Positions 9,913 to 19,066 of a stretch of DNA of 64,000 nt are shown in pieces; the stretch's first letter is position 1, and each line of letters starts with the position of its first letter. Location of the stretch: positions 124,001-188,000 of the forward strand of contig NZ_WTYA01000003.1 of NCBI RefSeq assembly GCF_009828025.1. Direction: 5' to 3'. Origin of the DNA: Qipengyuania algicida. GTDB lineage: Bacteria > Pseudomonadota > Alphaproteobacteria > Sphingomonadales > Sphingomonadaceae. The notes under the pieces are model-generated. The model made no database searches. It saw nothing but the letters and a program-made list of their open reading frames with translations, and was not told where the DNA came from. Position numbers and translations under genes: made by a program.

Positions 9913-10917
9913 GTGACTCCGGTCGAGGAGATCTCTGCCCCAAGTCCGGAGGTCTTCGAGCGCGATCATCGCTCGCGTTATCGCCCGCTGGTCATTCGTG
10001 ACCTGGCGTCCGACTGGCCTATTGTGGCCTCCGCCCGCAACGGAACGGGCGATGTGCTGAGGTCTGTCGAAGCGATGGATAGCGGCGTGGCAGCAGATCT
10101 GATGGTTGCGCCGCCTGACGCACACGGGCGTTTCTTTTACAGTTCTGATATGCGCGGGTTCAATTTCCGGCGTGAACGAGTCACCCTTTCGCAATTGACT
10201 GGGCACTTGCGGCAAATTGCGGATCAGCCAAGCCCGTTAGCGATCTATGCAGGTGCGGTGGAGGCGCAATCCAGCCTTCCTGGCTTCACCGCCACTCACC
10301 CCCTGCCGCTTGCCGAAGCGGCTCAGGCGACTTGCCGGATATGGCTGGGCAACGCCAGTCAGGTTGCAACGCATTTCGACCTATCAGACAATTTTGCAGT
10401 GGTGGTGCTCGGCTCGCGGCGGTTCACCCTGTTCCCACCCGAATGTGTCGGCGATCTCTATGTTGGACCTCTCGATCGAACCCTGGCCGGGCAACCCGTC
10501 AGCATGGTCGATCCGCTTGCACCCGATCTTGCGCGCTACCCACGATACGAGCGCGCCCTTGCCCATGCACAATTTGCTGAGCTTGAACCGGGCGATGCCA
10601 TCTACATCCCCACTTTATGGTGGCATCACGTCCAAGCGCGGGCACCGATCAACATGCTCGTCAATTACTGGCACAACGACGCATTGCATGGCGGAGGTTT
10701 CCTTGCGCTGGTGCATGCGATTTTGTCCATTCGCGATGCCCCCGAGCCGCAGCGGCAAGCATGGCAGGCATGGTTCGAGCATATGGTTTTCAGCACCGAT
10801 GCTTCTGAAAGTGCGGCGCATTTGCCTGATCATGCGCGCGGTGTGACGGGACCACCTTCGCCCGCCCGTGATGAGATGATGCGACGCTTCATCGCCCAAG
10901 TGCTGATGGGGCGCTGA
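9913..10917 (+). CDS. Cupin-8/JmjC-like Fe(II)/2-oxoglutarate-dependent protein
   Basis: Probable non-haem iron, 2-oxoglutarate-dependent oxygenase of the cupin_8 (JmjC-like) family; its target is unknown. The motif THFDLSDN supplies the HxD pair and PTLWWHHV the distal His, between which the beta-helix block RRFTLFPPE is conserved. GTG 9913 gives 334 residues and matches the start of its paralogue at 36900. ATG 9865 and TTG 9835 are upstream options that would overlap the GH3 gene. It follows the GH3 gene by about 20 bases and precedes a GH5. Genes of this family often accompany TonB receptors and halogenase-like genes in sphingomonads and caulobacters, as around 33841-37928 here. Confidence 0.8.
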   Translation: MTPVEEISAPSPEVFERDHRSRYRPLVIRDLASDWPIVASARNGTGDVLRSVEAMDSGVAADLMVAPPDAHGRFFYSSDMRGFNFRRERVTLSQLTGHLRQIADQPSPLAIYAGAVEAQSSLPGFTATHPLPLAEAAQATCRIWLGNASQVATHFDLSDNFAVVVLGSRRFTLFPPECVGDLYVGPLDRTLAGQPVSMVDPLAPDLARYPRYERALAHAQFAELEPGDAIYIPTLWWHHVQARAPINMLVNYWHNDALHGGGFLALVHAILSIRDAPEPQRQAWQAWFEHMVFSTDASESAAHLPDHARGVTGPPSPARDEMMRRFIAQVLMGR

Positions 10918-10991
10918 GCGATGCGTGACAATGGGATCACTGGCCTGAATTCTCAACTCAGCTCGATGCTGCGAACCACCAGGAGAAGTCT

Positions 10992-11990
10992 ATGAAAATC
11001 TGGCATATGGCGCTTGTTGGCGCAGCACTCCTGTCGACCAGCCCAGCTTGGGCGGAAGCGCGCAAGCTGCCGATCGGCGCCTGTATCAACATCGGGAATA
11101 CACTTGAGATCGGCAAAGCACGAAACCCTTATCACCCGGTAACCGCTGCAGACTTCAAACGGATCAAAGCTGCGGGATTCCAAACCGTGCGCATTCCCGT
11201 AAGGTGGGACGACCGCAGCCTTTCAAAGCCTCCGTACACAGTCGACCCGAAATGGATGGACCATGTCCAGTCCGTGGTGGACGAAGCGCTTACTGCGGGC
11301 CTCAATGTCATTTTGAACAGTCACCATTTCCAGCCGATCTATGAAACGCCGTTGAAGGTCGAACCGTGGCACACGGCAGTCTGGCGGCAGATCGCACACC
11401 GCTTCAAGGATTACCCGGACGCTCGTCTCTGGTTTGAGCTGGAAAACGAGCCACACAAGAACTTCAACGACAGCAATCTTCGCGCCGTGCTGGACCCCGC
11501 CTTGGCTGTTGTGCGAAAATCCAATCCAGATCGGCCAGTCATTTACGGCGGTCAGAACTGGAGCGGTATCGACTCGCTGACGACGTTGACCCTTCCGGAC
11601 GATCCTAACGTTTATCCTACCTTCCACTACTACGAACCATTCGATTTCACCCATCAGGGCGCGCAATGGGTCGCTCCCGATGTTCCGCCGGTAGGGCGCG
11701 AATATGGCACGGCTGCCGACAAGAAACGGCTAGCTGCCGATGTAGCCAAGATCGCAGCATTCGAAAAACGTACCGGACTGATTCCGTTCATGGGCGAAAG
11801 CGGAGCCTACGAGAAATACATCCCCACGGCACAAAGGGTCGCATACACCCGCGCGGTGCATGACGCCTTCGCCCCGATTGGAGTCGATATCTGCCAATGG
11901 GCCTATGCCAATACCTTTCCCTTGTATGACGAGAAGGCGGGCCATTGGGTACCGGGCATGCTCGAAGCGTTGGATTTGCAGAAACGTTAG
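10992..11990 (+). CDS. GH5 endo-beta-glucanase-like enzyme, secreted
   Basis: Retaining endo-beta-1,4-glycanase of GH5 (332 residues), compact and without a carbohydrate-binding module. Signal peptide is MKIWHMALVGAALLSTSPAWA. The barrel shows INIGNTLE, RIPVRW, LNSHHF, acid/base Glu 153 in WFELENEP, YPTFHYY and nucleophile Glu 269 in PFMGESGAY. AGGAGA precedes the ATG. Given the neighbouring GH31 and GH3, an endo-xyloglucanase or endoglucanase role in opening the backbone is plausible, but the subfamily cannot be fixed by eye. A perfect palindrome (12057-12068) lies about 66 bases after its stop. Confidence 0.88.
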   Translation: MKIWHMALVGAALLSTSPAWAEARKLPIGACINIGNTLEIGKARNPYHPVTAADFKRIKAAGFQTVRIPVRWDDRSLSKPPYTVDPKWMDHVQSVVDEALTAGLNVILNSHHFQPIYETPLKVEPWHTAVWRQIAHRFKDYPDARLWFELENEPHKNFNDSNLRAVLDPALAVVRKSNPDRPVIYGGQNWSGIDSLTTLTLPDDPNVYPTFHYYEPFDFTHQGAQWVAPDVPPVGREYGTAADKKRLAADVAKIAAFEKRTGLIPFMGESGAYEKYIPTAQRVAYTRAVHDAFAPIGVDICQWAYANTFPLYDEKAGHWVPGMLEALDLQKR

Positions 11991-12056
11991 ATCAGAATAG
12001 GCCAATCTTTCGCTGAGCCTCGTCGCAGCCAATGCAAACGGGGCCGATCACTCGTT

Positions 12057-12068
12057 CCGCTTAAGCGG
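12057..12068. terminator. Palindrome CCGCTTAAGCGG after the GH5 gene (possible weak terminator or regulator site)
   Basis: A perfect 12-base palindrome, partly extended by CGTT upstream and AACG downstream, lies between the GH5 stop and the xylX operon. No T-run follows it, so an intrinsic terminator is uncertain. Confidence 0.3.
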
Positions 12069-12125
12069 GTAACGTTCAACAGACTAAGCCACCTTTGCCC
12101 TTGCCCGCCTTATGGTTCACCTATA

Positions 12126-12139
12126 TGGTAGCGCTATCA
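12126..12139 (+). promoter_or_regulatory. Putative LacI-type operator of the xylX operon
   Basis: TGGTAGCGCTATCA ends 17 bases before the preferred xylX start (12157). It would let the repressor block the whole 12157-19057 operon. Confidence 0.7.
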
Positions 12140-12156
12140 CGGGAGAGAAAAGCGGC

Positions 12157-13284
12157 ATGTCAGCCGATAATTTAATCGAAATCCTGCCCCAGGATCACGC
12201 CAGCGGTTGGTTCATCGGGCGCGCTTTGACGCCGGATGGACCGAGTGTCATCGCAATTCGCGATGGGCTGCTGTTCGACCTGACCGACGAGGTTGCAAGC
12301 GTGTCGGGCGCGGTTGCGCGTCGCACCTTCAGTGGAGGTCGAAAAATCGGACCGGTCGATGGCGGGCTGCCGGTAGGCTGGAGCCTGCTTTCGCCGATCG
12401 ACCTGCAATGTATCAAGGCGAGCGGTGTGACTTTCGCGCTTTCCGCGATCGAACGCGTGATCGAGGAACGGGCGCGCGGCGATGCTGCCAAGGCATCGGA
12501 AATCCGATCGCAGCTAGAGGACAAAGTTGGATCCGGCATTCGTTCGGTGGTTCCCGGCAGTGAAGCCGCGTCCGAGCTCAAGGCCGCATTGATCGATGCA
12601 GGCATGTGGTCGCAATATCTCGAAGTCGCCATCGGCCCTGATGCCGAGATCTTTTCGAAGTCTCCGGTCCTTTCATCGGTCGGCTCGGGCGCGAAGATCG
12701 GCGTCCGATCCGATTCCAGCTGGAACAATCCGGAACCCGAGATCGTGCTCGTCTGCGACAGTCGTGGAGAGGTGGTTGGAGCGACGCTTGGCAACGATGT
12801 CAATCTGCGCGACTTTGAAGGCCGTTCCGCGTTGCTCCTTTCGAAGGCCAAGGACAACACGGCAAGCTGCTCGATCGGGCCGTTTGTTCGCCTGTTCGAC
12901 GAGGACTTTACGATCGACCATGTTCGAGAGGCGGTTGTCGAGCTCGTCATTGAAGGGCGCGACGGTTATCGCCTTGAGGGCACCAACCGAATGTCCGAGA
13001 TCAGTCGTGACCCTCTCGACCTTGCCGGTCAGTGCCTTTCGGAGCACCACTATCCCGATGGTTTCGTGCTGTTTTGCGGCACTCTGTTTGCACCGACTCA
13101 GGATCGCGACGAGCCGGGCGCGGGTTTCACCCACAAAATGGGCGATCGGGTGACGATACGCTCTGCAAAGCTGGGCAGCCTGGTCAACACCGTGACAACA
13201 TCTCGCGACGCGCCACCATGGGAAATGGGCTTTGCGGAATTTGCAAGAAACTTGGCCAGCCGTGGCCTCATCGACAAGATTTAG
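12157..13284 (+). CDS. xylX: 2-keto-3-deoxy-pentonate dehydratase, FAH family (XylX-like)
   Basis: Fourth step of the Weimberg pathway: dehydrates 2-keto-3-deoxy-D-xylonate (and possibly the arabonate isomer) to 2,5-dioxopentanoate. The C-terminal half has the fumarylacetoacetate-hydrolase fold with metal ligands in NNPEPEIVLV (ExE) and an Asp in GNDVNLRD, as in Caulobacter XylX. Length is 375 residues. ATG 12157 is preferred because the operator (12126-12139) lies just upstream; an earlier in-frame start at 12112 would put the operator inside the gene. It is the first gene of an operon, with a 23-base gap to xylB. The paired xylB and xylC support the assignment. Confidence 0.88.
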   Translation: MSADNLIEILPQDHASGWFIGRALTPDGPSVIAIRDGLLFDLTDEVASVSGAVARRTFSGGRKIGPVDGGLPVGWSLLSPIDLQCIKASGVTFALSAIERVIEERARGDAAKASEIRSQLEDKVGSGIRSVVPGSEAASELKAALIDAGMWSQYLEVAIGPDAEIFSKSPVLSSVGSGAKIGVRSDSSWNNPEPEIVLVCDSRGEVVGATLGNDVNLRDFEGRSALLLSKAKDNTASCSIGPFVRLFDEDFTIDHVREAVVELVIEGRDGYRLEGTNRMSEISRDPLDLAGQCLSEHHYPDGFVLFCGTLFAPTQDRDEPGAGFTHKMGDRVTIRSAKLGSLVNTVTTSRDAPPWEMGFAEFARNLASRGLIDKI

Positions 13285-13307
13285 AGTATTACAGGAGATC
13301 GAGCCGA

Positions 13308-14093
13308 ATGGCTGAAGGGGCTTCTCATCCAACAGCGGGATCGGCCGTATATCCGAGCTTGGCTGGCAAACGCGTCATCATCAGTGGCGGCGGATCCGGT
13401 ATCGGAGCAGGAATCGTAACCGGATTCGTATCTCAGGGCGCGCATGTGGCCTTCGTCGACGTGCAGGACGACGAGAGCAATGCTCTTGCGGATCGTCTCG
13501 CCGCCAACGGGATCAAGCCGATCTATCGCCACTGCGATATCACCGACACGCAAAGTTATATCGACTGCCTGCACGAACTCACGCAAACCCTTGGCGGCTG
13601 CGACGTGCTGATCAACAATGCGGCCAACGATGATCGCCACAAGACGGCTGAAGTGACTCCCGACTATTGGGATGAACGCATGGCAGTGAACCTGAAGCAC
13701 CAGTTCTTCGCTGCAAAAGCCGTTGTTCCAACTATGCGCGAAGCTGGTGGCGGAAGCATCATCAATCTCGGGTCAATCAGCTGGCACCTTGGGCTGGAGG
13801 ATCTGACACTCTACCAGACTGCGAAGGCGGCGATTGAAGGACTGACGCGGAGTCTGGCCCGAGATTTCGGGCGCGACAATATCCGTGTCAACGCGATCAT
13901 CCCGGGCAATGTAAAGACGCCGCGACAGATGAAATGGTATTCCCCCGAAGGCGAAGCTGAAATTGTTTCAGCGCAGTGCCTCGATGGTCGCATCCAGCCA
14001 AGCGACATTGCCGCAATGGCGATGTTTCTGGCGTCGGACGATGCCCGTTTCTGCACTGCGCATAATTATTGGGTCGATGCCGGATGGAGATAG
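13308..14093 (+). CDS. xylB: D-xylose 1-dehydrogenase, SDR family (XylB-like)
   Basis: Oxidises D-xylose to D-xylono-1,4-lactone with NAD+, the entry step of the Weimberg pathway. It is a classical short-chain dehydrogenase of 261 residues: GGGSGIGAG (cofactor loop), DVQDDE (acidic residue after beta-2, favouring NAD), INNAAND, catalytic Ser in NLGSISW and YQTAK (Tyr-x-x-x-Lys). ATG 13308 has AGGAGA upstream; longer in-frame starts run back into xylX. It overlaps the lactonase gene by 10 bases, which suggests coupled translation. SDR specificity is hard to read from sequence, but the xylX-xylB-xylC order makes xylose the best guess. Confidence 0.9.
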   Translation: MAEGASHPTAGSAVYPSLAGKRVIISGGGSGIGAGIVTGFVSQGAHVAFVDVQDDESNALADRLAANGIKPIYRHCDITDTQSYIDCLHELTQTLGGCDVLINNAANDDRHKTAEVTPDYWDERMAVNLKHQFFAAKAVVPTMREAGGGSIINLGSISWHLGLEDLTLYQTAKAAIEGLTRSLARDFGRDNIRVNAIIPGNVKTPRQMKWYSPEGEAEIVSAQCLDGRIQPSDIAAMAMFLASDDARFCTAHNYWVDAGWR

Positions 14094-14968
14094 CAGCCGC
14101 CGTGCAGCAGGTTTTGCCCTTGGACGCCAAGCTCGGAGAAGGCGTGTTCTGGGATGCCCAACGCAAGGTCGTCTGGTTCGTCGATATCAAACGCCATCAG
14201 TTGTGGCATTTCGATCCGGCCAGCGGCAGCAATTCTCATGCAGAGGCGCCGGGACAGATCGGGTGGGTGGTGCCAGCAGAAGGCGGCCTCCTACTCTGCG
14301 GCGTGCAAGACGGTCTGTACACATTCGATCCTGAAAACTGCCAGTTTGCCAAGCTGATGGACGTTCCAGGAGAACCAAGAGGCAATCGTCTCAACGATGC
14401 CTGCACTGATCCCAAGGGACGCGTTTGGTTCGGTTCGATGCACGACGGCGAAGCGGACCAGTCGGGTTATTTTTACCTGTTTGACCGTAACTCGGTCAAG
14501 CGCGTCGGGCCGGGTGGAATCGCTATCACCAACGGGCCGGCGGTGAACCCGGCGGGTGATCGCATCTATTTCACCGATACGCTTGGCAAACGCATTCTCG
14601 CCGCTCCTATCGAAGGCGATGATGTCGGTGAGGCGCAGCTATTCATCGATACTACGATATCAATTCCGGATGCTTATCCAGATGGCCCTGTTGTGGATGC
14701 CGAAGGATATCTGTGGAGCGCCTTTTACGGCGGAGGCTGTGTCGCGCGCTTTTCTCCGGATGGAAAGCTGGTCGCCAAAGTTCCGATACCGGCTCGCGAC
14801 GTTACCAAGATGGGCTTTGGTGGCAGAGATTTCAGCACCGTTTACGTTACGACGGCGACCAAGAATATGGAGCCAAAGGATATGAAGAGTTACCCGATGG
14901 CGGGCAGTCTGTTCGCGTTCGAATCCAAGGTCAAAGGTTTCGCGCAAGCTCCGGCAAAGCTGTCATGA
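14084..14968 (+). CDS. xylC: Xylono-1,4-lactonase, SMP-30/gluconolactonase family (XylC-like)
   Basis: Hydrolyses the sugar lactone formed by XylB. It is a six-bladed propeller of the SMP-30 family (294 residues) with the expected divalent-metal ligands: Glu 19 in KLGEGVFWD, Asn 150 in IAITNGPA and Asp 200 in AYPDGPVVD. No signal peptide, so cytoplasmic. ATG 14084 overlaps the end of xylB. No lactonase gene is present in the arabinose block at 49157-57162, so this enzyme may also serve arabinonolactone (inference). Confidence 0.88.
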   Translation: MEIAAAVQQVLPLDAKLGEGVFWDAQRKVVWFVDIKRHQLWHFDPASGSNSHAEAPGQIGWVVPAEGGLLLCGVQDGLYTFDPENCQFAKLMDVPGEPRGNRLNDACTDPKGRVWFGSMHDGEADQSGYFYLFDRNSVKRVGPGGIAITNGPAVNPAGDRIYFTDTLGKRILAAPIEGDDVGEAQLFIDTTISIPDAYPDGPVVDAEGYLWSAFYGGGCVARFSPDGKLVAKVPIPARDVTKMGFGGRDFSTVYVTTATKNMEPKDMKSYPMAGSLFAFESKVKGFAQAPAKLS

Positions 14969-16869
14969 TGCGCAAGTCAATCTGGTTTCTCAGTGGCATC
15001 GCGATTGCCTTCTCGACGACAGCGCTGGCAACTCCGTCGCTCGACGCATCCTATGGCGACCACATGGTGCTTCAGCGCGGACAACCGATACTCATTGGCG
15101 GCACGGCCGCCCCTGGCGCGAAGATCAGCGGAACGCTCGGCTCCGTAACGGCGACATCGACCGCCGATAACGCGGGAAATTTTACTCTAACATTTCCGGC
15201 GCGTGACGCGAGCGCTGTGCCGATCACGCTCAGCGTGACCGACGGGTCGGGCACCATTACCGCCAGCGACATCCTGATCGGAGACGTTTGGTTATGCTCC
15301 GGTCAGTCCAACATGGAATATACACTCGAGCGGTCGGATGGGGGGGCGCTTGCCGTCCAGAATTCCGCCGATCCGCAGCTGCGTATTCTGGCGGTGCCCA
15401 AGAGTTCGATTCCGGAGCCGAGCCGAAATTTCGGCAAACCCGCATCATGGGCAGCAGCAAGCCCGGCGACCGTACCCGATTTCTCGGCCGCCTGTTTTTA
15501 TATGACGCAGCAGCTTCGCGCCAAGCTCGGTATCCCTATCGGGGCGGTAGGATCCTATTGGGGCGGCTCGCAGATCCGCGCCTGGATGTCATCCCCTTCA
15601 GCGACTAAACTCTACGGTGCCGACCAGATGGCACTGCTTCACCGGTACGCCAAGAATCCACTAGATGCGGTTACGGCATTCGCGCCGGAATGGGAAAAGT
15701 GGTGGAAGGGCAAAACCGGTGGCGAGCCTTGGCGCAATCCTGCCAGCATCGACTGGCAGCCGGTTCCGAAAATCTCCCCGTGGGGCGAGTGGGCAGGTAC
15801 TCCGCTCGCCAAGAACACTGTGGGCAATGTGCTGTTGCGCCATACAGTCGATCTGACCAAGCAAGAGGCATCGGCTGACGGCACACTGTCTATCGGCATC
15901 ATCGACGACGGCGATATGACATTCGTCAACGGCCACCCGGTCGGCGATACCTTCAGCTGGGACAGCGAACGGCATTATCGGGTTCCGGCAAGCTACCTTC
16001 ATGCCGGAACCAATGAGATACTGGTGGTCGCCAGCAACAGTTGGGGCGAAGGTGGATTCCAGAGTCCGGCGGATCATCTCAATTTCGTCATCGAAGGCGG
16101 AAAGACGATACCCCTATCATCCGGCTGGCAGTTTGCCGTGGCAAAGACCAGCGAAATGCCACCTCACTCACCCTGGGACCAGATCGCCGGAATCGGGGTG
16201 ATGCATAATGGCATGATCGCACCGCTTGGGCCGATGCGGTTCAAGGGCGGTGCTTGGTATCAGGGCGAAAGCGATGCCGGAATTCCTGGTTACGCCGGGA
16301 AGCTCAGTGAACTCTTTGCAGGCTGGCGACGCCAGTTCGGCAATCAGATGAAAATGCTGGTGGTCCAGCTGCCGAATTACGGCGAGCGCAGCGATCATCC
16401 GGTCGCATCCGGATGGGCGCAAATCCGTGATGATGAACGCACCGCCGTCGCTGCGGACGACAATGCAGCGCTGGTCAGTGTCATCGATATCGGTCGCTTT
16501 GACGAGCTTCATCCACCAGACAAGCTCGATGTCGGCAAGCGTCTGGCCTTGGCAGCTGAAGGCGAAGCGATGCCAATGCCGACAGCGGTCCGCAGCGGTG
16601 AGGGAAAGATTGTCATCACCTTCGATGGCATCGAGGGCGGACTACACGCGTTCAGCGGGGATCACCCGCTCGCGGTGGAGTTGTGTGGCTTGGATCAGCC
16701 AAGTTGCCGCTATGCGACAGCCACGATCAATGGTGACAGCTTGCAAATTGCAGATGACGGCAAGCCCGCAACCCGCGTCCGTTACGCGTGGTCAGATGCG
16801 CCAATCGTCAATTTGTATGACGGGCGTGGACTGCCTGTGCCTGGCTTTGAGATGAAGATCTCACGGTGA
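14965..16869 (+). CDS. Sialate O-acetylesterase-family (SGNH) esterase, probable hemicellulose acetylesterase, secreted
   Basis: Carbohydrate O-acetylesterase of the SGNH hydrolase superfamily (634 residues). The signal peptide is cleaved near TTALA-TP. The catalytic Ser is about 115 in WLCSGQSNMEY, with the later blocks GGAWYQGESDAG and DELHPPDK carrying the Asp and His. A beta-sandwich domain (roughly residues 280-400, including the DDGDMTFVNGHPVGD region) is inserted between the halves. Although the family is named for sialate, members in plant-polysaccharide loci act on acetylated xylan or mannan, which fits this operon. The ATG overlaps the xylC stop (ATGA), so translation is probably coupled. 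Confidence 0.85.
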   Translation: MMRKSIWFLSGIAIAFSTTALATPSLDASYGDHMVLQRGQPILIGGTAAPGAKISGTLGSVTATSTADNAGNFTLTFPARDASAVPITLSVTDGSGTITASDILIGDVWLCSGQSNMEYTLERSDGGALAVQNSADPQLRILAVPKSSIPEPSRNFGKPASWAAASPATVPDFSAACFYMTQQLRAKLGIPIGAVGSYWGGSQIRAWMSSPSATKLYGADQMALLHRYAKNPLDAVTAFAPEWEKWWKGKTGGEPWRNPASIDWQPVPKISPWGEWAGTPLAKNTVGNVLLRHTVDLTKQEASADGTLSIGIIDDGDMTFVNGHPVGDTFSWDSERHYRVPASYLHAGTNEILVVASNSWGEGGFQSPADHLNFVIEGGKTIPLSSGWQFAVAKTSEMPPHSPWDQIAGIGVMHNGMIAPLGPMRFKGGAWYQGESDAGIPGYAGKLSELFAGWRRQFGNQMKMLVVQLPNYGERSDHPVASGWAQIRDDERTAVAADDNAALVSVIDIGRFDELHPPDKLDVGKRLALAAEGEAMPMPTAVRSGEGKIVITFDGIEGGLHAFSGDHPLAVELCGLDQPSCRYATATINGDSLQIADDGKPATRVRYAWSDAPIVNLYDGRGLPVPGFEMKISR

Positions 16870-18212
16870 AACTGGGGCGGCGTCAGTTCCTCGCGACCGG
16901 CGCCGCCCTCAGCTCTCTTTCTGCCTACGCCAAGTTCGAGCAGCACAAACCTTCGAGCGGGATTGCGAAGCGCGATCGGTCGAGATTTCTTCGCAATGGC
17001 CAACCATTCCGCATAATCGGTGCGAACATGTGGTATGCGGCTTGGCTGGGCGCGGATACCCAATTCGGCGACCGGGAGAGGCTTGGCCGTGAACTCGACC
17101 GCTTGAAGGCGCTAGGGATCAACAATCTGCGGATTATGGCGAGCGCCGAGGAAGGGCCGCTTAAGCACTCCATCCGGCCCGGCTTCACGCGAGAGGACGG
17201 ATCGCCGAACCCGGCGCTGTTCCAGGGGCTCGACTATGCCATGGCGGAGATCGGCCGGCGCGGCATGACCGCCGTATTGGTCCTGTCCAATTTCTGGGAA
17301 TGGTCCGGCGGGCTGCAAACGCTTCTGTGGCGCGCGACCGGCAGCTATATCAACGCCAATGACCCGGCCCATCCGTGGCCTCAATTCGCCGATTCCACCG
17401 CTCGTTTCTATTCGAATGCGAAAGCTCGGGGCTTTTATGACGCCCACCTAAGGCGGACCGTCACCAGAGTGAACTCGATCACCGGAAGTGCCTATGCAAC
17501 GGACCCGGCAGTTTTCAGCTGGCAACTTGCCAATGAACCGCGCCCTGGCGGCAGCGATGGCGCAATCACGCGCAACGCCAGCGCTTACTATGACTGGATC
17601 GACAGCACTGCTGAGACCATTCGCGCGCTAGACCCCAATCATCTGGTCAGCCTAGGGCAGGAAGGCACACAGGCGGCCAATAGCAGCCAAGCGATCGTGC
17701 TGCGCGCGCACCGGAATATCGATTATCTGACCGCTCATATCTGGCCGCTCAACTGGTCATGGGCCAAGGGCGACGATCTGGACGGGACGTGGCCTACGGT
17801 AGAAAAGAATACCCTCGCATACATTGCCGCTCATCAAAGCATTGCAACCACTATGCGAAAACCGCTGGTGATCGAAGAATTCGGTTTTCCGCGCGATGGA
17901 GAGAGCTATTCGCCATCGTCCTCGACAGCGTTTCGCCAACGCTTCTATCGCCTTATTTATGCAGAGGTTGAAAAGAGTTGGCGCAACGGCGGCGCGCTTG
18001 TCGGCAGCAATTTCTGGGCTTGGAACGGCGAGGCGCGCGCTGGGCATCGCGACTTTCGGTTTCAGCCCGGCGATCACGCCTACATGGGCGATCCGCCGCA
18101 TGAGCCGCAAGGCTGGTACGGTAATTTCGACAGCGATGCCGCCATGCTGGACCTTATACGCGCGCATGTAGCCGAACGCTGCCTGGGCCTTGCCGCAGCC
18201 TGCACGGCGTGA
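16866..18212 (+). CDS. GH5 endo-beta-1,4-mannanase-like enzyme (GH5_7 type), Tat-type leader
   Basis: Probable endo-beta-mannanase (448 residues). The N-terminus GRRQFLATGAALSS looks like a twin-arginine leader. The barrel contains FRIIGANMWYAAWLGA, GINNLRIMAS, NFWEWSGG, acid/base Glu 224 in WQLANEPR, HIWPLNW and nucleophile Glu 338 in LVIEEFGFPRDG, a pattern typical of GH5_7 mannanases. The GTG start at 16866 overlaps the esterase stop (GTGA). A mannanase next to an acetylesterase suggests acetylated mannan is also attacked. The subfamily was judged by eye only. Confidence 0.82.
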   Translation: MKLGRRQFLATGAALSSLSAYAKFEQHKPSSGIAKRDRSRFLRNGQPFRIIGANMWYAAWLGADTQFGDRERLGRELDRLKALGINNLRIMASAEEGPLKHSIRPGFTREDGSPNPALFQGLDYAMAEIGRRGMTAVLVLSNFWEWSGGLQTLLWRATGSYINANDPAHPWPQFADSTARFYSNAKARGFYDAHLRRTVTRVNSITGSAYATDPAVFSWQLANEPRPGGSDGAITRNASAYYDWIDSTAETIRALDPNHLVSLGQEGTQAANSSQAIVLRAHRNIDYLTAHIWPLNWSWAKGDDLDGTWPTVEKNTLAYIAAHQSIATTMRKPLVIEEFGFPRDGESYSPSSSTAFRQRFYRLIYAEVEKSWRNGGALVGSNFWAWNGEARAGHRDFRFQPGDHAYMGDPPHEPQGWYGNFDSDAAMLDLIRAHVAERCLGLAAACTA

Positions 18213-19057
18213 TCGAACTGGCAGCGGGCAGATGGCGTGCATCGCTGCGACCGGAGGTCGGAGGCTGCATCGCATCGCTGGATCGCAACGGTATACCGGT
18301 GCTGCGAACCATGCCGGAAAGCTCGGACGATGTCCTGCAATCCGCCTGCTTTGCCCTTCTCCCTTACTGTAACAGGATCGAGCACGGGACGTTCACCTTC
18401 GCTGGACGCACTGTGACCATCGCACCCAACATGAAGCCGCAACGCCACCCGCTTCACGGCACGGCGTGGAAACGTAGCTGGAAAGTCGTGAGGTGCGACA
18501 TCCGGAGCGCTCTGCTGGAAGATGACTACGCCGCCGGCGAGTGGCCGTGGGCCTATCGCGCGCATCAGCACATCGCGCTCAATGAAGGGGGATGTACGGT
18601 CCGCCTGATGGTCGAAAATCGTGCGTCTGAAGCTGCGCCCATCGGTCTGGGCCTGCACCCCTATTTCCGGCGATCGGGAGACAGCAACGTCGCGTTTGAG
18701 GCCACCACCATGCTTGGGATCGATGACGAATTCCTGCCCGACGGTTCACGCTGGCCCGCAAATATCCTCGCGTCATGGGATAGCGGGGCAACGCTGCCGG
18801 ACACGTTGGTCGACCACTGTTTCACCGACTGGAATGGCAATGCGACCATATCAGACAGCCGTGGCAGTATCCGCGTTCAAAGCTTTGGAGCCCCCGTATG
18901 CCATGTATTCGCTCCACCACAAGGTGAGGAACTGTGTATCGAACCCGTCAGCCATACGCCTGACGCGCTCAACCGCAAACCGTGGGAAATGACGTTGCTA
19001 CCTCCCGGAGCAGCCGCAGGGATTGCGCTGAGGATCGAAGCCGGGCCGCCCGCCTGA
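18209..19057 (+). CDS. Aldose 1-epimerase family protein, cytoplasmic
   Basis: Interconverts alpha and beta anomers of free aldoses, supplying the anomer used by the sugar dehydrogenase. Conserved residues are a catalytic His in LGLHPYF and a Glu in LCIEPVSHTPDALN, with LPYCNRIEHGTF corresponding to the NRI block. At 282 residues without a leader it is shorter than the secreted mutarotase at 54201. It starts with GTG 18209 overlapping the stop of the GH5 gene (GTGA) and closes the operon. It converges on xylD with a 9-base gap. Confidence 0.87.
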   Translation: MIELAAGRWRASLRPEVGGCIASLDRNGIPVLRTMPESSDDVLQSACFALLPYCNRIEHGTFTFAGRTVTIAPNMKPQRHPLHGTAWKRSWKVVRCDIRSALLEDDYAAGEWPWAYRAHQHIALNEGGCTVRLMVENRASEAAPIGLGLHPYFRRSGDSNVAFEATTMLGIDDEFLPDGSRWPANILASWDSGATLPDTLVDHCFTDWNGNATISDSRGSIRVQSFGAPVCHVFAPPQGEELCIEPVSHTPDALNRKPWEMTLLPPGAAAGIALRIEAGPPA

Positions 19058-19066
19058 GGGCCAGCG

